Position numbers and translations under genes: made by a program. This document shows, piece after piece, positions 1-5,239 of a DNA stretch of 5,258 nt. The stretch lies in NCBI GenBank assembly GCA_018241165.1, contig JAFEEK010000206.1, forward strand, positions 1-5,258, written 5' to 3'. The notes beneath the pieces were generated by a model. It was not told the DNA's origin and searched no databases. It saw only the letters and a list, made by a program, of their open reading frames with translations. The first letter of the stretch is position 1. Each line of letters opens with the position of its first letter. This stretch comes from Pseudomonadota bacterium (lineage in GTDB: Bacteria > Pseudomonadota > Gammaproteobacteria > Xanthomonadales > Rhodanobacteraceae).

Positions 1-173
1 GGATACAGCGTGCCGGGCCATTCGCCGCGCGCGGTGTGCAGATCGGAATGGCACACGCCGCAATGCGAAATGTCGATGGCGACATCGCGCGCACCGGGCG
101 CGCGGCGCGGGATGGCGTGGAAGGCGAGCGGCTTGTTGCCGGCTAGTGCGGCGTAGGCGGGGGTTTGTGTCAT
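1..173 (-). CDS. Zinc-dependent alcohol dehydrogenase (CAD/YahK-like), N-terminal part, cut by window edge
   Basis: Only the first 57 codons are present; the gene continues beyond position 1. Translated from the ATG at 173-171, it begins MTQTPAYAALAGNKPLAF and contains CGVCHSDLHTARGEWPGT at about residues 38-55. This is the GroES-like N-terminal signature of medium-chain zinc alcohol dehydrogenases. By analogy with the family, Cys41 is the first catalytic zinc ligand and Ser43 the proton-relay residue. The GVCHSDLH...EW wording fits the cinnamyl alcohol dehydrogenase / E. coli YahK branch, which reduces aldehydes in the cytoplasm with NADPH. The coenzyme-binding Rossmann domain is outside the window, so cofactor and substrate are inferred. 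A GAGGAA ribosome binding site lies 8 bases upstream of the ATG on the minus strand, supporting this start. The gene lies 31 bases downstream of msrB in the same direction and is probably co-transcribed with it. Confidence 0.88.
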   Translation of the reverse strand, partial: MTQTPAYAALAGNKPLAFHAIPRRAPGARDVAIDISHCGVCHSDLHTARGEWPGTLY

Positions 174-204
174 TGCGGATTCCTCGGGATGGTGGCGTAG
201 GGGT

Positions 205-654
205 TCATGGATGATCGTGAAACAACAGTCGATATTCGCCGTAGCCTTCCTTTTCCAGATCGGCCAGCGCGATAAAGCGCAGCGACGCCGAATTGATGCA
301 GTAGCGCAAGCCGCCGCGGTCGCGCGGCCCGTCGTCGAACACGTGGCCAAGATGGCTGTCGGCGTGGCGCGAGCGCACCTCGGTGCGGAGCATGCCGTGG
401 CTGGCGTCGTGTCTTTCGATGACGTTCTCCGCATCCGCGGGCTTGCTGAAACTCGGCCAGCCGCAATGGCTGTCGAACTTGTCGAGCGAGGTGAACAGCG
501 GCTCGCCCGAGACGATGTCCACGTACAAGCCCGGCTCATGGTGATCGTTGAATGCGTTGTCGAACGGTCGCTCGGTCGCGGATTCCTGGGTCACCTTGTG
601 TTGCAGCGGCGTGAGCCTGGCGAGCGCTTGGGCAGTCTTGCGATAGTCGGGCAT
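205..654 (-). CDS. msrB: Peptide methionine-(R)-S-oxide reductase MsrB, zinc-free type
   Basis: This 149-residue cytoplasmic enzyme reduces methionine-R-sulfoxide in proteins, normally using thioredoxin as reductant. The SelR/MsrB fold spans almost the whole protein. Visible motifs are [13 protein letters not shown] (42-54), DSHCGWPSF (61-69), [14 protein letters not shown] (97-110) and [11 protein letters not shown] (117-127). Cys119 is the expected catalytic cysteine and Cys64 the expected resolving cysteine. The two CxxC pairs that bind structural zinc in many MsrB proteins (E. coli type) are absent: the usual RCxxCxxHLGHVF stretch reads [13 protein letters not shown]. This resembles the MsrB domain of Neisseria PilB/MsrAB. 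I chose the ATG at 654-652 because homology begins shortly after [14 protein letters not shown]; the same frame stays open further upstream but overlaps the divergent acetyltransferase gene. The ribosome binding site is weak. No signal peptide is visible, so it is a cytosolic repair enzyme rather than an exported one. Confidence 0.95.
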   Translation of the reverse strand: MPDYRKTAQALARLTPLQHKVTQESATERPFDNAFNDHHEPGLYVDIVSGEPLFTSLDKFDSHCGWPSFSKPADAENVIERHDASHGMLRTEVRSRHADSHLGHVFDDGPRDRGGLRYCINSASLRFIALADLEKEGYGEYRLLFHDHP

Positions 655-707
655 GGTCGATCCGGTGTGCAACGGGAATTGCGCGATGCGGTTGGTAAGA
701 TAACACC
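655..707. promoter_or_regulatory. Divergent intergenic region between msrB and the acetyltransferase gene
   Basis: These 53 bases separate two divergent start codons, so any promoter for msrB should lie here or inside the start of the acetyltransferase gene. On the plus strand, TAAGAT at 696-701 fits the TAnnnT form of a -10 box and ends 6 bases before the ATG at 708, which would give a leaderless message. On the minus strand, TATCTT (702-697) is a possible -10 box for msrB. Neither has a good -35 box at normal spacing. The two candidates overlap, so the two directions might compete. The assignment is by eye and weak. Confidence 0.3.
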
Positions 708-1403
708 ATGGATGATTCGCTGATCGACAATCCGTTCTGGGCGTCGCTGCTAACCCGTCACCGCGCCATCGCGTTGCGTGACGGCGATGCAGCGCGCTAC
801 CCGGCCCAGTTCGCACCGTTCGTGGGCGTCGCGAACGCGGACTCCGATGCCGGCGATGCGCTGACGCGGCTAGTCGGGGCGGAACAAAACCTGCTCCTGC
901 TCGGCGTGGCGCCGCGGTTGCCCGCACCCTGGACGCTGGAAGCATTCCATCCGCTCGCGCAGATGATTCGATCGGCGCCGCTTTCTGTCGTGGATGGCCC
1001 TGAAATCATCCCGTTGAGTTCCGCGCATCGCGCCGACGTGCTGGCGCTTACCGCGCTGGTGTATCCACATTACTTCCGCGAGCGCACGATGGAATTGGGT
1101 CGCTATTTCGGCATCTACATGCCGGACAAGAACGGCGAAGTGCGTCTCGCTGCGATGATCGGCGAGCGCCTTGGCACCGAAACGCACACCGAAATGAGCG
1201 CGATCTGCACGCACCCGGATTTCACCGGCCGCGGCTATGCGCAACGCCTGACCGCATTCCTCACCAACGACACGCTGGCGCACGGTCGCACGCCGTTTCT
1301 GCACGTCAGCCACGAGAATACGCGTGCCCTGCAGCTGTACGCACATATGGGGTACACGTTGCGCCGCGACATCGGTTTCTGGGCCTTGCATCGCGGTGCA
1401 TAA
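708..1403 (+). CDS. GNAT-family N-acetyltransferase
   Basis: This 231-residue protein probably transfers an acetyl group from acetyl-CoA to an unknown amine substrate in the cytoplasm. The GNAT fold is clear in the C-terminal half. Motif A is seen as [17 protein letters not shown] (165-181), with the CoA pyrophosphate-binding loop FTGRGYA at 172-178. Motif B follows as [18 protein letters not shown] (199-216), with Asn204, Tyr211 and Gly215 in the usual places. Residues 1-95 are not a typical GNAT core and may be an N-terminal accessory domain, as in FR47-like two-part acetyltransferases. The ATG is preceded by no obvious Shine-Dalgarno sequence. It was chosen because [14 protein letters not shown] reads as a natural N-terminus and the gene fits tightly against the divergent msrB start. 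The substrate cannot be told from sequence. Confidence 0.87.
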   Translation: MDDSLIDNPFWASLLTRHRAIALRDGDAARYPAQFAPFVGVANADSDAGDALTRLVGAEQNLLLLGVAPRLPAPWTLEAFHPLAQMIRSAPLSVVDGPEIIPLSSAHRADVLALTALVYPHYFRERTMELGRYFGIYMPDKNGEVRLAAMIGERLGTETHTEMSAICTHPDFTGRGYAQRLTAFLTNDTLAHGRTPFLHVSHENTRALQLYAHMGYTLRRDIGFWALHRGA

Positions 1404-1416
1404 GCGGTGCTAACAT
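1386..1416 (+). promoter_or_regulatory. Candidate promoter for the lysine-rich small ORF
   Basis: TTGCAT (1386-1391) and TAACAT (1411-1416) are separated by 19 bases and could be a weak sigma-70 promoter. It overlaps the end of the acetyltransferase gene and would start transcription near 1423, about 26 bases before the small ORF. The -35 matches consensus in only three positions and the spacer is long, so this is tentative. Read-through from the acetyltransferase gene is an alternative. Confidence 0.25.
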
Positions 1417-1448
1417 TCCTGTGCCATCAACCGCAACCGGAGAGCACC

Positions 1449-1553
1449 ATGAGCAAGGGCTTGAATCAGAAAAAAGACACCAAGAAGAAGCCGGAAAAGT
1501 CGCTGAAGGAAAAGCGCGCCGAGAAGCACGCCAAGAAGGCCGCGCGCGGCTGA
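1449..1553 (+). CDS. Small lysine-rich basic protein, 34 residues
   Basis: This short ORF begins MSKGLNQKKDTKKKPEKS, continues through an EKRAEKHAKK stretch and ends AARG. Twelve of 34 residues are lysine and two are arginine, against four acidic residues, so the peptide carries a net charge of about +10. It has no cysteine, tryptophan or membrane segment. GGAG at 1439-1442 lies 6 bases before the ATG, a good ribosome binding site. AAA/AAG-rich codons break the G/C-rich codon pattern of the neighbours because of the amino acid content. Similar MSKG...KKxxKKxPxKxxKEKRAxK small proteins exist in other Proteobacteria as far as I recall, without known function. The composition suggests a disordered peptide that may bind nucleic acid or ribosomes; that is inference. 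It stands alone between the acetyltransferase gene and a hairpin, which fits a monocistronic transcript. Confidence 0.7.
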   Translation: MSKGLNQKKDTKKKPEKSLKEKRAEKHAKKAARG

Positions 1554-1580
1554 TTGGTCGCATCCAAACCCCTTCAGTAT

Positions 1581-1610
1581 CCCGGTTTCGGCGTTCGCGC
1601 CGATTCCGGG
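1581..1610 (+). terminator. Strong hairpin with UUCG loop, possible terminator of the small ORF
   Basis: Two 13-base arms (1581-1593 and 1598-1610) are complementary except for two adjacent mismatches, and they flank a TTCG tetraloop at 1594-1597. The inner stem is all G/C apart from a T-A pair near the mismatches. It lies 27 bases after the small ORF's stop codon and 58 bases before the response regulator's start. There is no T-run after it on either strand, so it is not a classical intrinsic terminator. It could end transcription inefficiently, protect the 3' end of the upstream mRNA, or lie in the leader of the next gene. Confidence 0.45.
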
Positions 1611-1657
1611 CTTGCCAGCGCGCGCGCCAACCGCGACACTTGCGCTAATTCCGGCAC

Positions 1658-1662
1658 AGGAA
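1658..1662 (+). promoter_or_regulatory. Ribosome binding site that sets the GTG start of the response regulator
   Basis: AGGAA lies 6 bases before GTG 1669-1671. The upstream in-frame start at 1612 has no comparable site and would add 19 residues rich in Ala/Pro/Thr that look non-coding, partly abutting the hairpin. This favours GTG as the true start. Confidence 0.6.
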
Positions 1663-1668
1663 CTGTCC

Positions 1669-2169
1669 GTGGCCAATTTCGAGCTATTCAAGCGCATCTT
1701 CGGCAGCAATCAGGATCGTCGCGAAAAGCCGCGCCTGAACGCGCGCCAGGGCACGGTCGTGCTGATCGTGGACGACTCGCCGACGATCGTGGCGATGTTG
1801 CGCAAGTTCCTGCAGCAAAGCGGCTACCAGACTCTGGAGGCGGGCGATGCGGAGAAGGGCATCGAAGTCGCGCGTGCGGAAAAACCTGACCTGATCTTCC
1901 TCGATATCGTCCTGCCCGGCATGAACGGTTTCGCCGCGCTGCGCACGCTGCGCAAGGATCCGGTCACGCAGCAGATTCCGATCGTGATGATCAGCGGCAA
2001 CGAGCAGGCCACCGAGCAGTTCTACGCACAGCGCATCGGTGCGGACGACTTCATGAAAAAGCCTTTCTCGCGCTCCGAAGTGTTCGCGCGCATCGAACCC
2101 CTGCTTGACGCGAACCTGGTTCCCAAGCGTCACGCAACACCGGTGCCGTCGCCAGCGCCGAGGGCCTGA
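1669..2169 (+). CDS. Single-domain response regulator (CheY/PilG/PilH-like receiver)
   Basis: From the GTG start the protein has 166 residues, beginning MANFELFKRIFGSNQ. One receiver domain occupies about 29-147. The acidic pair is Asp35-Asp36 (VLIVDDSPT), the phospho-acceptor is Asp79 (LIFLDIVLPGMNGF), the conserved Ser is Ser109 (IVMISGNEQ) and the conserved Lys is Lys131 (DDFMKKPF), so phosphorylation chemistry is intact. No DNA-binding or enzymatic output domain follows. There is a 28-residue N-terminal extension and an 18-residue Pro/basic tail. Receivers of this kind act by protein-protein contact, often in type IV pilus/twitching or chemotaxis-like pathways; the LIVDDSPT...DIVLPG pattern resembles PilG/PilH. 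No histidine kinase is nearby, so its partner is unknown. It ends 2 bases before the lipoprotein start, implying co-transcription. Confidence 0.92.
   Translation: MANFELFKRIFGSNQDRREKPRLNARQGTVVLIVDDSPTIVAMLRKFLQQSGYQTLEAGDAEKGIEVARAEKPDLIFLDIVLPGMNGFAALRTLRKDPVTQQIPIVMISGNEQATEQFYAQRIGADDFMKKPFSRSEVFARIEPLLDANLVPKRHATPVPSPAPRA
2160..2164 (+). promoter_or_regulatory. Ribosome binding site for the GTG-initiated lipoprotein gene
   Basis: GAGGG lies inside the last codons of the response regulator gene, 7 bases before GTG 2172-2174. Its position supports this start and suggests that ribosomes finishing the regulator can reinitiate on the lipoprotein gene. Confidence 0.55.
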
Positions 2170-2171
2170 GC

Positions 2172-2870
2172 GTGCGCGCGCTCCGCGCTGCATGGTGGAG
2201 CGTGTTGCTGCTGAGCGGCTGCGCCCAGGTCGCGCGCCCGCCGGCGCCGGTTCCGGGCGCGCCGCCGCCGCCATCGACGCCGGCCTACGAAATCGTGCAG
2301 GGACGCGGTCCCGACGTGGTTGCGCGACTGCGCGCCGCGCCGCCGTTGGCGCAGCCCGAGGTTGCCGATGGCGCGACGCCGGATGGCGACGAGAACCTGC
2401 TGCGTGCGCAGGGACTGGTGAAAATCGGTACCGGCCGCTATCCATCGGGCGACCTGGCAGCGTTGCGCGATGATGTGGCCAGGCAAGCACGCAAGTCCGG
2501 CGCCGACAAGGCCCTGATTTATCCGCCGCAGGCGCTGGGCGCGCCGGCGTTGGCGAATTTTTTCGTGCGCTTGCACCTGCCGTTTGGCGCGAATTTCCGC
2601 GACCTCACCGACCCGGAGCGCCAGACCCTGGGCAGCGGGGGCGTGGAAATCGGCGAGGTGGTCGGCGGCACGCCGGCATCCGAGGCGAATTTGCGCGAAG
2701 GCGATTTCGTCGTCGCCTTCAACAAGATGCCGGTGCGCGACAAGGCGCAATTCCAGGACCTGTTGCAGGCGCACATGGGCAAGCGCGTGACGCTGACGAT
2801 CCGTCGCAATGGCGCAACGATGAAACGCCTCGTCGTGCTTGGCACGCTTGCGCCAGCCGCCGGACACTGA
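2172..2870 (+). CDS. Predicted lipoprotein with C-terminal PDZ domain
   Basis: This 232-residue protein starts at GTG with MRALRAAWWSVLLLSGCAQ. It has a short basic N-terminus, a hydrophobic core and the lipobox LSGC, so Cys17 should be lipidated. Ala at +2 predicts outer-membrane sorting. A Pro-rich linker covers 23-37. Residues 38-140 form a region I do not recognise, including DENLLRAQGLVKIGTGRY and a helix-like DLAALRDDVARQARKSGADKALIYPP segment. Residues 154-226 look like a PDZ domain: GGVEIGEVVGGTPASEANLREGDFVVAFN, then a helix and a final strand pair TLTIRRNG. PDZ domains bind protein C-termini, so a role in envelope protein quality control or scaffolding is plausible, but no protease domain is present. 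It follows the response regulator by 2 bases and is probably made from the same mRNA. Function is unassigned. Confidence 0.85.
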   Translation: MRALRAAWWSVLLLSGCAQVARPPAPVPGAPPPPSTPAYEIVQGRGPDVVARLRAAPPLAQPEVADGATPDGDENLLRAQGLVKIGTGRYPSGDLAALRDDVARQARKSGADKALIYPPQALGAPALANFFVRLHLPFGANFRDLTDPERQTLGSGGVEIGEVVGGTPASEANLREGDFVVAFNKMPVRDKAQFQDLLQAHMGKRVTLTIRRNGATMKRLVVLGTLAPAAGH

Positions 2871-2896
2871 CTGCCGCCACTTGACGGCGCAGTCGG
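2867..2896 (+). terminator. Hairpin at the stop codon of the lipoprotein gene
   Basis: Arms 2867-2878 and 2886-2896 pair over 11 base pairs, with one bulged C (2874) and one G-T pair, around a 7-base loop. It starts just before the TGA stop at 2868-2870. No T-run follows, so termination would be partial or factor-assisted. It lies between the lipoprotein and peptidase genes and may mark the operon boundary. Confidence 0.35.
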
Positions 2897-2909
2897 CATG
2901 GTTCCCAAT
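2881..2909 (+). promoter_or_regulatory. Candidate weak promoter for the M28 peptidase gene
   Basis: TTGACG at 2881-2886 matches five of six bases of the sigma-70 -35 box. The best partner at 17-base spacing is CCCAAT (2904-2909), which matches only three of six. The -35 lies in the loop and right arm of the hairpin at 2867-2896. Tentative. Confidence 0.25.
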
Positions 2910-2941
2910 CATCGAAGCATCCAAGCAAGGGGAAATACCTG

Positions 2942-5239
2942 ATGAAACAGATTCCGCTGCGGCCACTGCTGGTGGCTTTGTCGATGTCGATTTGCGTTGG
3001 CGCTGCGGCGGAAAATTCCGCACCGTCGACCGACTTGCTGGGCTTCACCGCCGCGGGCTCGGCCACGCAACGCGCACTCGAACAGCGTTTCGACGCGCAG
3101 TTGAGCGCGAACGAAATGCGCGACTGGCTCAAGCGCCTTTCCGCCGAACCGAATCAGGTGGGCTCGCCGCACGACAAGGCGAATGCCGAGTTCCTGCTGT
3201 CGCTGTACAAGCAGTGGGGCTGGGATGCACGCATCGAAACTTTCGACGTGTTGTATCCGACACCGAAACACGTGGCCGTCGAATTGGTCGCGCCAACGAC
3301 ATTCAAGGCGATGCTGCACGAACCGCCGGTGGCAGGCGATGCGACATCGGCACTGTCCGGCGCCTTGCCGCCGTACAACGTCTACGGCGCCGATGGCGAC
3401 GTGACTGCCGATCTCGTCTACGTCAATTTCGGCATGCCCGACGATTACAAGGAACTGGCGCGTCGCGGCGTGGACGTGAAGGGCAAGATCGTCATTGCGC
3501 GCTACGGCGCCGGTTGGCGCGGCCTCAAACCCGAGCTTGCCTACGAACACGGCGCCGTCGGCTGCCTGATTTATTCCGATCCCCGCGACGACGGATACTT
3601 TGCGGGCGACACCTATCCGAAAGGCGGCTGGCGCCCGGCGGAAGGCGTGCAACGCGGCTCGGTCGCGAAGATGCAGATGTATCCGGGCGATCCGACCACG
3701 CCGGGTTATGGCTCGACGCCCGGGGCGAAGCATCTTGCACTGAAGGACGCGAAAACGCTGCTCAAGATTCCGGTGCTGCCGATTTCCTATGCCGATGCCA
3801 CGCCGTTGTTGCAAGCGCTGGGCGGCCCGGTTGCACCCGAATCCTGGCGCGGTGCGCTGCCGTTCACGTACCACATCGGCGCGGGACCCGCGAAGGTGCA
3901 TATGGTTGTCGAGTCCGACTGGACGCGCAAACCCGTTTACGACGTCATCGCAACGATCAAGGGTGCGCAGGAACCCGATCGCTGGATCGTGCGTGGCAAC
4001 CATCATGACGGCTGGGTGTTCGGCGCATGGGATCCGCTCGCCGGAAACATCGCCATGCTCGGTGAGGCCAAGGCGCTCGGTGCACTGGTCAAATCCGGCT
4101 GGAAGCCGAAGCGCACGATCGTATACACGAGCTGGGACGGCGAGGAGCCGGGCCTGCTCGGTTCCACCGAATGGGCCGAAACGCATGCCAAGCAATTGCA
4201 GCAAAAGGCGGTGATGTATCTGAACTCGGATACCAATGCACGCGGTTTCCTGGGCGCCGAAGGCAGCCATTCATTGCAGCACCTGGTCAATGCCGCTGCG
4301 GCGGATGTGACCGATCCCGAAACGAAGGTCAGCGTGCAAGCGCGCATGCGCGCTGCGATGCGTGTCGATGGCGCCAGTCCGCATGCCAAGCCCGAGTCGA
4401 AGCACGATGCCGAAATCGCCGCAAAGGGTGGCGACCTGCCGATCGGCGCCCTGGGCTCCGGTTCGGACTACAGCGCGTTTCTCGAGCATCTCGGCATCGC
4501 TTCCGTGAACATCGGCTTTGGCGGCGAGGACGACGACGACGGCATCTACCACTCGCGCTACGACTCGTTCGACCACTTCGACCGTTTCGGCGATCCGGGC
4601 TTCAAGTACGAAGTGGCGTTGGCGCAGGTCGCCGGCCGCATGGTGATGCGCATGGCCGATGCCGACCTGCTGCCGATGCGCTTCGGCGATTTCAGCGCGA
4701 CGCTCGACCACTACGTTGACCAGTTGCACAAGTTCGCCGACGAGGAACGTGAGAAGGCGGAGAATCAACACAAGTTGCTGGATGCGCACGATTACGAGCT
4801 GGTCTCCGATCCGACACGGCCGGTAGCGCCGCCGGAACGCTTGTCGGACGTGCCGAAGATCGATTTTGCGCCGCTCGATGCGGCAGCGAAGAACCTGAAG
4901 TCGAGCGCGGAAGCATTCCAGGCCGCCTACGCGGCGCGGGCCGCCGACGGTTTCGCCATGCCGGCGAAACAGTCCGCACGGATCAACGAGCTGATGGGAC
5001 GCATGGAGCAGACCCTGACCGATCCGGATGGCCTGCCCGGACGCGAGTGGTTCAAGCACATGATTTACGCGCCGGGCCTGCTGACCGGCTACGGCGTGAA
5101 GACCGTACCCGGCGTGCGCGAGGCGCTGGAGGCGCGCAATTGGCAGCAAGCCGACCAATACGCGGCGGTCACGGCGAAAGTACTGGACGGCTATCGCGCC
5201 GAACTCGACGTGATCACGGCGCTGCTCAAGCACCGCTGA
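2942..5239 (+). CDS. Exported M28B metallopeptidase, glutamate carboxypeptidase II (PSMA)-like
   Basis: This is a 765-residue di-zinc peptidase, probably periplasmic. MKQIPLRPLLVALSMSICVG followed by AAA-E (23/24) is a type I signal peptide. A PA domain occupies about 105-300, the M28 catalytic domain about 325-600 and a TFR-type dimerisation domain about 630-760, the PSMA/transferrin-receptor order and size. By alignment from memory with human GCPII, the zinc ligands are His354 (GNHHDGW), Asp364 (WDPLAG), Glu402, Asp430 (LNSDTN) and His537 (IYHSRY). Glu401 (WDGEEPGLLGSTEW) is the general base. The calcium-site residues Thr253, Tyr256, Glu410 and Glu413 are also kept. Most glutamate-pocket residues are changed (see findings), so it is more likely an amino- or dipeptidase than a true glutamate carboxypeptidase. 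AAGGGGA at 2927-2933 lies 8 bases before the ATG, supporting this start. The gene is complete and shows no frameshift. Confidence 0.95.
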   Translation: MKQIPLRPLLVALSMSICVGAAAENSAPSTDLLGFTAAGSATQRALEQRFDAQLSANEMRDWLKRLSAEPNQVGSPHDKANAEFLLSLYKQWGWDARIETFDVLYPTPKHVAVELVAPTTFKAMLHEPPVAGDATSALSGALPPYNVYGADGDVTADLVYVNFGMPDDYKELARRGVDVKGKIVIARYGAGWRGLKPELAYEHGAVGCLIYSDPRDDGYFAGDTYPKGGWRPAEGVQRGSVAKMQMYPGDPTTPGYGSTPGAKHLALKDAKTLLKIPVLPISYADATPLLQALGGPVAPESWRGALPFTYHIGAGPAKVHMVVESDWTRKPVYDVIATIKGAQEPDRWIVRGNHHDGWVFGAWDPLAGNIAMLGEAKALGALVKSGWKPKRTIVYTSWDGEEPGLLGSTEWAETHAKQLQQKAVMYLNSDTNARGFLGAEGSHSLQHLVNAAAADVTDPETKVSVQARMRAAMRVDGASPHAKPESKHDAEIAAKGGDLPIGALGSGSDYSAFLEHLGIASVNIGFGGEDDDDGIYHSRYDSFDHFDRFGDPGFKYEVALAQVAGRMVMRMADADLLPMRFGDFSATLDHYVDQLHKFADEEREKAENQHKLLDAHDYELVSDPTRPVAPPERLSDVPKIDFAPLDAAAKNLKSSAEAFQAAYAARAADGFAMPAKQSARINELMGRMEQTLTDPDGLPGREWFKHMIYAPGLLTGYGVKTVPGVREALEARNWQQADQYAAVTAKVLDGYRAELDVITALLKHR

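Noticed and set aside
211..723. 170-codon plus-strand ORF opposite msrB
   Set aside because: It lies entirely antisense to the clearly recognised msrB. Its Ala/Arg/Val-rich product has no motif; long open antisense frames are common in high-GC DNA.
655..945. 97-codon upstream extension of the msrB frame on the minus strand
   Set aside because: The extra sequence is Arg/Ala/His-rich low-complexity translation that overlaps the divergent acetyltransferase gene. MsrB homology begins after the internal ATG at 654.
870..1391. 173-codon minus-strand ORF inside the acetyltransferase gene
   Set aside because: It is a shadow of the GNAT gene, whose plus-strand product has clear motifs.
1404..1448. 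Short inverted repeats (GCGGT/ACCGC and GGTGCT/AGCACC) before the small ORF
   Set aside because: They are 5-6 base arms with long, mutually overlapping loops, expected by chance in G/C-rich sequence.
1421..1648. 75-codon plus-strand ORF overlapping the small lysine-rich ORF
   Set aside because: It has a GTG start without a ribosome binding site, runs through the hairpin and is arginine-rich with no recognisable pattern. The 34-codon frame has the better start signal.
2942..3010. Lipobox reading of the peptidase signal peptide around Cys18
   Set aside because: The residue before Cys18 is Ile, which does not fit the lipobox. The AAA-E site is a better type I cleavage site.
2130..3023. 297-codon minus-strand ORF antisense to the lipoprotein gene
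   Set aside because: Its Arg-rich translation has no motif, and it opposes a lipoprotein with a clear signal peptide and PDZ domain.
2839..4008. 389-codon plus-strand ORF in another frame of the peptidase gene
   Set aside because: Its arginine-rich product with no motif covers sequence that encodes the PA domain in the true frame.
2909..5233. Two long minus-strand ORFs (2909-4270 and 4271-5233) opposite the peptidase
   Set aside because: They look striking in length, but both share the same codon phase against a G/C-rich third position, which keeps antisense frames open. No motif or start signal is seen.
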